A stretch of DNA of 55,078 nucleotides from Paludibacteraceae bacterium (GTDB taxonomy: Bacteria; Bacteroidota; Bacteroidia; Bacteroidales; Paludibacteraceae): the NCBI GenBank assembly GCA_017542915.1, contig JAFXWI010000009.1, forward strand, positions 1 to 55,078. Direction: 5' to 3'. Below the pieces are notes generated by a model. The model saw only the letters and a program-made list of their open reading frames with translations, was not told the origin of the DNA and made no database searches. Made by a program: the position numbers and the translations under genes. Each line of letters opens with the position of its first letter. The first letter of the stretch is position 1. This document shows positions 50,497 through 55,078 of the stretch, piece after piece.

Positions 50497-51840
50497 ATGA
50501 CCAGAACTAACGAACTCGGGACAGCTCCTGTACATAAGCTCCTTTGGAAATACGCCTTGCCTGCCATCATCGCGATGACAGCTACTTCGCTGTATAACAT
50601 CGTCGATAGTATCTATATCGGTCATGGATGCGGGGCGTTGGCTTTGGGCGCATTGACGGTGGCCAAGCCGTTCATGGACATCTGCGCGGCTTTCGGCAGT
50701 CTGGTGGGCGTCGGGGCTTCGTCACTCTTAGCTATCTACCTCGGCGAGAAAGACTACGAGCGTGCCAATAGGGTCTTGGGGAACGTCATTGTGATGAATA
50801 TCCTCCTTTCGTCGATTGTGATGGTAGTGGGTCTGATTTGGCTTGATCCGATCCTTATGGCTTTCGGTGCAAGCGAGGACACCTTATTATACGCGCACGA
50901 GTACATGGAGATCATCCTGTACGGAAACATCCTCACGCATATCTATTTCGGTCTCAACGCCATGCTTCGTTCGTCAGGTCATCCGCGTTTCTCGATGGCG
51001 GCAACGATCGTGGCGGTAACCATCAATACCATCCTCGATCCTATCTTCATCTTCGGTCTCGACATGGGCGTTCGTGGAGCCGCTTTAGCTACCGTTTTGA
51101 GTCAAGCGGTCGCTGTCGTTTGGCAGTTGACGAAATTCATGGATAAGAACGAATTAGTTCGATTTCATCGGGGAATTTGGCGACTTAACAAGCACATTAC
51201 GTTCCGGGCTTTGGCTATCGGAATGTCGCCTTTCCTGTATAACATCGCTCATTGTTTTGTAGTCATCATCATCAATAACCAGTTGAGGAATTTCGGCGGC
51301 GACATGGCGATTGCTTCGTATGGAGTCATCAACCGTCTGACTTTCGTCTTCGCGATGATGGTAATGGGTCTCAACCAAGGTATGCAACCTATCGCGGGCT
51401 ATAACTACGGCGCTAAGCAATACGAGAGGATGCTGCATTCGTTCTACCTGACTTGCGCTTATGCGACCGGTGTGATGTCGATCATCTTCATCCTTGGTGA
51501 GTGTTTCCCTCAACTCGTGACAGAGGTCTTCACGCATGACGCCGTCTTGATAGACCTTACCATCAAACCGATGCGTATCATCTGTTCGACCATGCTCATC
51601 ATCGGTTTCCAGATGGTTACGGGTAACCTCTTCACTTCCATCGGAAAAGCGGGCAAGGCTATTTTCCTAAGCCTCACCCGCCAAGTGCTGTATCTCATTC
51701 CGTTGGTATTATGGTTGCCGACGCTGTTTAACAACCCGATAGATGGTGTCTGGTGGTCTATTCCGGTAAGCGACACCCTCTCTGCTATCACCGCCATCAT
51801 CGTCCTCCTCTCCTCCCGAAGGAAGTTACATATAGAGTGA
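50497..51840 (+). CDS. MATE-family efflux transporter
   Basis: A 447-residue integral membrane protein with about 12 hydrophobic helices. It has MATE hallmarks: PVHKLLWKYALPAIIAMTATSLYNIVDSIYIGH at the start and GVGASSLLAIYLGEKDYERANRVLGN. The second-half counterpart is MGLNQGMQPIAGYNYGAKQYERM. It exports organic cations or drugs in exchange for Na+ or H+; the substrate is not predictable. It follows mrp by 32 bp and may be cotranscribed. It converges on xseB with 30 bp between. Confidence 0.93.
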   Translation: MTRTNELGTAPVHKLLWKYALPAIIAMTATSLYNIVDSIYIGHGCGALALGALTVAKPFMDICAAFGSLVGVGASSLLAIYLGEKDYERANRVLGNVIVMNILLSSIVMVVGLIWLDPILMAFGASEDTLLYAHEYMEIILYGNILTHIYFGLNAMLRSSGHPRFSMAATIVAVTINTILDPIFIFGLDMGVRGAALATVLSQAVAVVWQLTKFMDKNELVRFHRGIWRLNKHITFRALAIGMSPFLYNIAHCFVVIIINNQLRNFGGDMAIASYGVINRLTFVFAMMVMGLNQGMQPIAGYNYGAKQYERMLHSFYLTCAYATGVMSIIFILGECFPQLVTEVFTHDAVLIDLTIKPMRIICSTMLIIGFQMVTGNLFTSIGKAGKAIFLSLTRQVLYLIPLVLWLPTLFNNPIDGVWWSIPVSDTLSAITAIIVLLSSRRKLHIE

Positions 51841-51870
51841 GAGAGGAAGATCCAAACAAGAAAAATTCGT

Positions 51871-52041
51871 TTACGCAGTCGGAGTTAATTCTTCCCGGCA
51901 TTGCTTGAGCAGCGCTTCGGCTTCCGAGGCGCTCTTTTGGTACTCATCCATGCTCAATGCGTCCGCCTGTTCGAGACGGGCAATGATGGTTTCTGCACGC
52001 TGGATAGCTTCGTCGTACGATAGTTTATTTGCCTTTTCCAT
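51871..52041 (-). CDS. xseB: Exodeoxyribonuclease VII small subunit
   Basis: A 56-residue protein: MEKANKLSYDEAIQRAETII then RLEQADALSMDEYQKSASEA and QCREELTP at the end. This is the XseB pattern, with the two-helix coiled-coil and the conserved LSYEEA- and L-E-ADxxSLDE-like segments. It binds XseA, which is not in this window. The start overlaps the end of the sugar-transferase gene by 17 nt, so it is probably translated from the same message. Confidence 0.85.
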   Translation of the reverse strand: MEKANKLSYDEAIQRAETIIARLEQADALSMDEYQKSASEAEALLKQCREELTPTA

Positions 52042-53296
52042 GAATAATAACTCCTATAGTGAAAAACAGAATCTTGAGATCGAGGAGCAACGACATATTC
52101 TCCACATAGACAATATCTGCGTTGAGCCGTTCGATCATTTTGGCCATCGTATCGGTATAACCGACGCGTATCGGTCCCCAGCTGGTGAGCCCCGGACGGA
52201 CTTTGTATAGCAGGCAGTAGTACGGCGCCTCTTTCATGATCTGCTCCACGAAATACGGTCTCTCGGGACGCGGACCGACAATCGCCATTTCCCCTTTCAG
52301 GATATTCCATAACTGCGGCAGTTCATCCAAACGATACTTACGCAGCCAATGCCCGATAGGCGTGATACGCGGGTCGTTGTCCGCGGTGACCTGCGGCACA
52401 CCGTTTGCCTCCGCATGATCAATCATTGTGCGGAACTTATAGATTCGGAACGGCAGACCGTAGAGACCGACCCGTTCCTGCGAATAGAGCACCGGTCCTT
52501 TGGACGAACACCGAACCATCAGTGCAATAACTGCCATCAGCGGAGAGAGTAACAGCAGCCCCGTGAACGAAGTGATCACATCAAAAGCGCGTTTGACACA
52601 TAACTCAGAATCCGACATCGCCTGCTCGGTAATACGAATGAGAGACGGTCGGTTGAGGTGGCCGATACGAGCAGCGCCTGTAAGCATATCGTACACGCGC
52701 GGAACCATACTAATTTCGCACGTGAGCGGATACAAGCGCGCGATGAGTTCGTATAACTGACGGTCGGTATAACCGGTCGGCAGATCGATGATCACCTCAT
52801 CCTGCTCTCCTGCCACCAGCGAATCCACTTCCTCCATCGAGTGTACCGTACGCGTACGCAGCACTCCACGGCGACGCGAGAGAAGCGTGATCGTCAGACG
52901 AGGGATATAACTGAGCGTGAACTGCAAGCCGAAAAGCACTCCGAGCGAGACGAGATAGCGGTCATAAGAAGCTACGTCATCATCGATGATGATGATAAAA
53001 AAGAAGAATAACGCAATCACTCCCGATGAAACGAAAGTACGCATAAACTCCCTCCAGAGGGGCTTTTGCAAAGGCCTCAGATAATAGCCGGAGAGGTAGT
53101 AAACCACCAGACAAACAAAGGGATAGACCACCAGCGGCAACCAAAAACTGAATGCCGGTATCAGCACCTCATCCGTGCTCGCCACACGCCCTTCGTACAC
53201 CATCCATCGAAAACCCAAGAAACACAGCCAAACGAGCTCACTACTGATGAGGTCGGCAAGAATGTACCATATTTGTTGTTTTCGACGAAGATCCAC
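52025..53296 (-). CDS. Polyprenyl-phosphate sugar-1-phosphate transferase (WcaJ/WbaP type)
   Basis: A 423-residue membrane enzyme. Four N-terminal transmembrane helices (residues ~10-130) and a Rossmann-like middle part (VDSLVAGEQDEVIIDLP) precede the C-terminal catalytic domain. That domain has KRAFDVITSFTGLLLLSPLM (membrane helix), YKFRTMIDHAE, RLDELPQLWNILKGEMAIVGPRPE and KVRPGLTSWGPI. It transfers a sugar phosphate to undecaprenyl phosphate and starts O-antigen or capsule repeat-unit synthesis. No other glycan genes are next to it. It is cotranscribed with xseB downstream. Confidence 0.92.
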   Translation of the reverse strand: MDLRRKQQIWYILADLISSELVWLCFLGFRWMVYEGRVASTDEVLIPAFSFWLPLVVYPFVCLVVYYLSGYYLRPLQKPLWREFMRTFVSSGVIALFFFFIIIIDDDVASYDRYLVSLGVLFGLQFTLSYIPRLTITLLSRRRGVLRTRTVHSMEEVDSLVAGEQDEVIIDLPTGYTDRQLYELIARLYPLTCEISMVPRVYDMLTGAARIGHLNRPSLIRITEQAMSDSELCVKRAFDVITSFTGLLLLSPLMAVIALMVRCSSKGPVLYSQERVGLYGLPFRIYKFRTMIDHAEANGVPQVTADNDPRITPIGHWLRKYRLDELPQLWNILKGEMAIVGPRPERPYFVEQIMKEAPYYCLLYKVRPGLTSWGPIRVGYTDTMAKMIERLNADIVYVENMSLLLDLKILFFTIGVIIHGKGK

Positions 53297-53305
53297 AGAA
53301 AGTAG

Positions 53306-53333
53306 GAATTAAAAATTACGAATTAATTATTGT
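53306..53333 (-). repeat. 7-bp array at the tsaC stop codon
   Basis: GAATTAA, AAATTAC, GAATTAA, TTATTGT between the sugar transferase start and tsaC. The tsaC stop (53327-53329) lies in the last unit. Confidence 0.75.
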
Positions 53334-53947
53334 CGGATGATTTTAAAGGAATTATCAGCGTTTATTTTGATGATTGTGCTGGGTTGGTGAGGTGTCTCAT
53401 CTTCTCTTCGGAAGAGGCAGACGTAGTCTGCTCCCTCTAAAATCGCTTGTTCTATCTCATGAAAGAAACGCGCTGAAGGATGTCCGCTGATGTTCGCTGA
53501 GGTAGAGACAATAGGGCGTTTGAGTTGCGCGCAGAGGGCTTGACTGAAGGGCTCGGAGGTGATCCGAATGCCAATAGAACCATCTTCGGCAATGAGGTTT
53601 TGAGCCAAATGCCGCGCATTGGGATAGATGATCGTCATCGGCTTGGTGGCCTCGTCTTGTAAATCAGTCTGTGCTCCGTCAGCGAAGTGGTCTGTATTCT
53701 GTACTCCCAATAGCATCTCTGCCGCTTCGGGAACATCGACATAATAGTTGAGCTTAGCCGCCGAATCGAGCAGCACAAGCATCGATTTGGAATCCTCCCG
53801 TTGCTTGAGGGCGTAGATGCGTTTCACCGCCTCTACGTTCGTAGCATCGCACCCGATACCCCACACCGTATCCGTCGGATAAACGATGATTCCTCCGCTG
53901 CGCAACACTTGAAGTGCCTGCTGCAAATCCTCTTTATTATAGCGCAT
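53327..53947 (-). CDS. tsaC: L-threonylcarbamoyladenylate synthase (TsaC/Sua5/YrdC family)
   Basis: About 206 residues. YrdC-fold motifs are GGIIVYPTDTVWGIGCDA, VKRIYALKQREDSKSM (the KxR..SKxM nucleotide and threonine site), IGIRITSEPF and RPIVSTSANISG. It makes threonylcarbamoyl-AMP, the first step of t6A37; tsaB is also in this window. ATG 53947 is chosen because the promoter's -7 box ends at 53966, making the M at 53968 impossible; ATG 53956 is the alternative. The length is that of the short TsaC form without the Sua5 C-terminal domain. Confidence 0.93.
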   Translation of the reverse strand: MRYNKEDLQQALQVLRSGGIIVYPTDTVWGIGCDATNVEAVKRIYALKQREDSKSMLVLLDSAAKLNYYVDVPEAAEMLLGVQNTDHFADGAQTDLQDEATKPMTIIYPNARHLAQNLIAEDGSIGIRITSEPFSQALCAQLKRPIVSTSANISGHPSARFFHEIEQAILEGADYVCLFRREDETPHQPSTIIKINADNSFKIIRQ

Positions 53948-53965
53948 ATTTTCCATAATCGGCTG

Positions 53966-53997
53966 CAAAATTACTGCTTTTTATTGAAATTGACAAA
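53966..53997 (-). promoter_or_regulatory. Promoter of tsaC
   Basis: Minus strand TTTG (53997-53994), 20 bp ending AAAAAGCAG, TAATTTTG (53973-53966). It settles the tsaC start. Confidence 0.8.
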
Positions 53998-54043
53998 CTT
54001 ATTGCACAATTTTAAGAAATTTTCTTTAAAAATGTGCTCAATA

Positions 54044-54075
54044 TTTGCATATTTGCAAAAATTGTTGTACCTTTG
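54044..54075 (+). promoter_or_regulatory. Promoter of pckA
   Basis: TTTG (54044-54047), 20 bp, TACCTTTG (54068-54075). The leader to the pckA ATG is about 90 nt, long enough for 5' control, but no riboswitch is recognised. Confidence 0.8.
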
Positions 54076-54171
54076 TACCCGATTTAATAGGGCTTGTTCG
54101 GTAAACATCAAATTGTTAAGCTGTTAAATCGTGAAAAAGTTAAAGATAAACAACTAAATATTTTTGCAAAA

Positions 54172-55078
54172 ATGAAAGAATTAGATCTTACCAAGTATGG
54201 TATTCAGGGTGCAACAGTGATTGCACACAACCCTTCCTACGAGTATCTGTTCGCAGAGGAGACCAAGCCGGAGTTGACCGGTTATGACAAAGGTCAGTTG
54301 ACCGAGCTCGGCGCCGTAAACGTAATGACAGGTATCTACACCGGTCGTTCGCCTAAAGACAAATACATCGTAGATGACGCTCAGAGCCACAACAATGTTT
54401 GGTGGACCACTGAGGGTTATAAGAACGACAACCACCCTATGTCCGAGGACGTTTGGGCTAAAGTAAAAGAGCTGGCTATCAAGGAGTTGAGCAACAAGAA
54501 CCTCTATGTAGTGGACGCATTCTGCGGCGCTAACAAAGAGACCCGTCTGGCTGTTCGTTTCATCGTTGAGGTAGCATGGCAGGCTCACTTCGTTAAGAAT
54601 ATGTTCATCCAGCCGACCGCAGAGGAGTTGGAGAACTTCGAGCCGAACTTCGTGATCTACAATGCTTCCAAAGCAAAAGTAGAGAACTACAAAGAGCTCG
54701 GTCTGAACAGCGAGACTTGCGTAGCATTCAACACCACAAGCCGCGAGCAGGTGATCATCAACACTTGGTACGGCGGTGAGATGAAGAAAGGTATGTTCTC
54801 GATGCAGAACTACTACCTGCCTCTCCGTGGCATCGCTTCGATGCACTGCTCGGCTAACACCGATATGGAGGGTAAGAACACCGCTATCTTCTTCGGTCTG
54901 TCCGGAACAGGTAAGACCACTCTCTCCACCGATCCGAAACGTCTCTTGATCGGTGACGACGAGCACGGATGGGATGACGAGGGCGTATTCAACCTCGAAG
55001 GTGGTTGCTATGCTAAGGTGATCAACCTCGACAAAGAGAGCGAGCCGGACATCTACAACGCTATCCGCCGCAATGCTC
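54172..55078 (+). CDS. pckA: ATP-dependent phosphoenolpyruvate carboxykinase, N-terminal part (3' end outside window)
   Basis: The first 302 codons are visible, starting [20 protein letters not shown]. PckA motifs are [57 protein letters not shown] and the kinase-1a P-loop [16 protein letters not shown], followed by [24 protein letters not shown] with the metal-binding Asp. The enzyme interconverts oxaloacetate plus ATP with PEP plus CO2 plus ADP; in anaerobic Bacteroidales it commonly runs toward oxaloacetate for succinate formation. The ATG at 54172 fits the family start. Confidence 0.97.
   Translation, partial: MKELDLTKYGIQGATVIAHNPSYEYLFAEETKPELTGYDKGQLTELGAVNVMTGIYTGRSPKDKYIVDDAQSHNNVWWTTEGYKNDNHPMSEDVWAKVKELAIKELSNKNLYVVDAFCGANKETRLAVRFIVEVAWQAHFVKNMFIQPTAEELENFEPNFVIYNASKAKVENYKELGLNSETCVAFNTTSREQVIINTWYGGEMKKGMFSMQNYYLPLRGIASMHCSANTDMEGKNTAIFFGLSGTGKTTLSTDPKRLLIGDDEHGWDDEGVFNLEGGCYAKVINLDKESEPDIYNAIRRNA

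Noticed and set aside
54181..54966. 261-codon minus-strand ORF at the window end
   Set aside because: Lies opposite the PEP carboxykinase frame, whose P-loop and metal-binding motifs are unmistakable.

Overview
The window looks like chromosomal DNA of a Bacteroidales bacterium. The evidence is ten promoters of the Bacteroidetes type (TTTG or CTTG, exactly 20 bp, then TANNTTTG), the lack of Shine-Dalgarno sequences, a type IX secretion (T9SS) lipoprotein of the PorW/SprE family with T9SS-like cargo, Bacteroidales-style families (DUF3987, DUF4105, DUF3737, pRiA4b ORF-3-like) and a tRNA gene without encoded CCA. The species is not identifiable by reading alone. No rRNA, CRISPR array, transposase, integrase or phage structural gene was seen.

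Layout. 1-6.3 kb: the 3' end of an AraC-type regulator converges on a tightly packed minus-strand operon (pRiA4b-like protein, miaA, PKD lipoprotein, GT3-type glycogen synthase, C69 dipeptidase). 6.4-8.3 kb: psuK-psuG (pseudouridine catabolism), transcribed divergently from the first operon. 8.3-10.9 kb: HIT protein, greA with an attenuator-like leader and a 34-codon small ORF, then miaB. 11.0 kb: tRNA-Pro(GGG) with a duplicated 3' end and terminator. 11.2-33.5 kb: one long minus-strand unit. Transcription runs from a 2515-residue exported protein through a 45-residue peptide, three more secreted repeat proteins, a beta-barrel protein and tsaB to PorW/SprE, so probable T9SS cargo and a T9SS component sit in one unit. 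33.6-37.4 kb: an accessory-looking stretch with a DUF3987 protein, unrecognised genes and long inverted repeats.

37.5-49.2 kb: DUF3737 and AAA_14 genes, then a lipid/acyl-carrier cluster in two units. One encodes DUF4105, a condensation-fold protein and a phosphatidylserine decarboxylase. The other encodes a DUF234 ATPase, FabG, KS, ACP, a four-helix protein and an acyl-adenylating ligase. 49.3-55 kb: Mrp/ApbC, a MATE transporter, xseB (56 residues), a polyprenyl-phosphate sugar transferase, tsaC/sua5 and the 5' part of pckA. Four tRNA anticodon-loop modification genes (miaA, miaB, tsaB, tsaC) lie in this one window.

The strongest unexplained signal is a set of at least two dozen short degenerate tandem arrays. 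Most have a period of exactly 7 bp; others have 8, 9 or 11 bp. The unit sequence differs from array to array but the period is kept. They fill gene junctions, often carrying the stop codon of the upstream gene, and they also lie in frame inside miaB, tsaB, psd, mrp, the KS, the ligase, the condensation gene and the sprE start. They recall the heptanucleotide STRR repeats of filamentous cyanobacteria but would be something different here.
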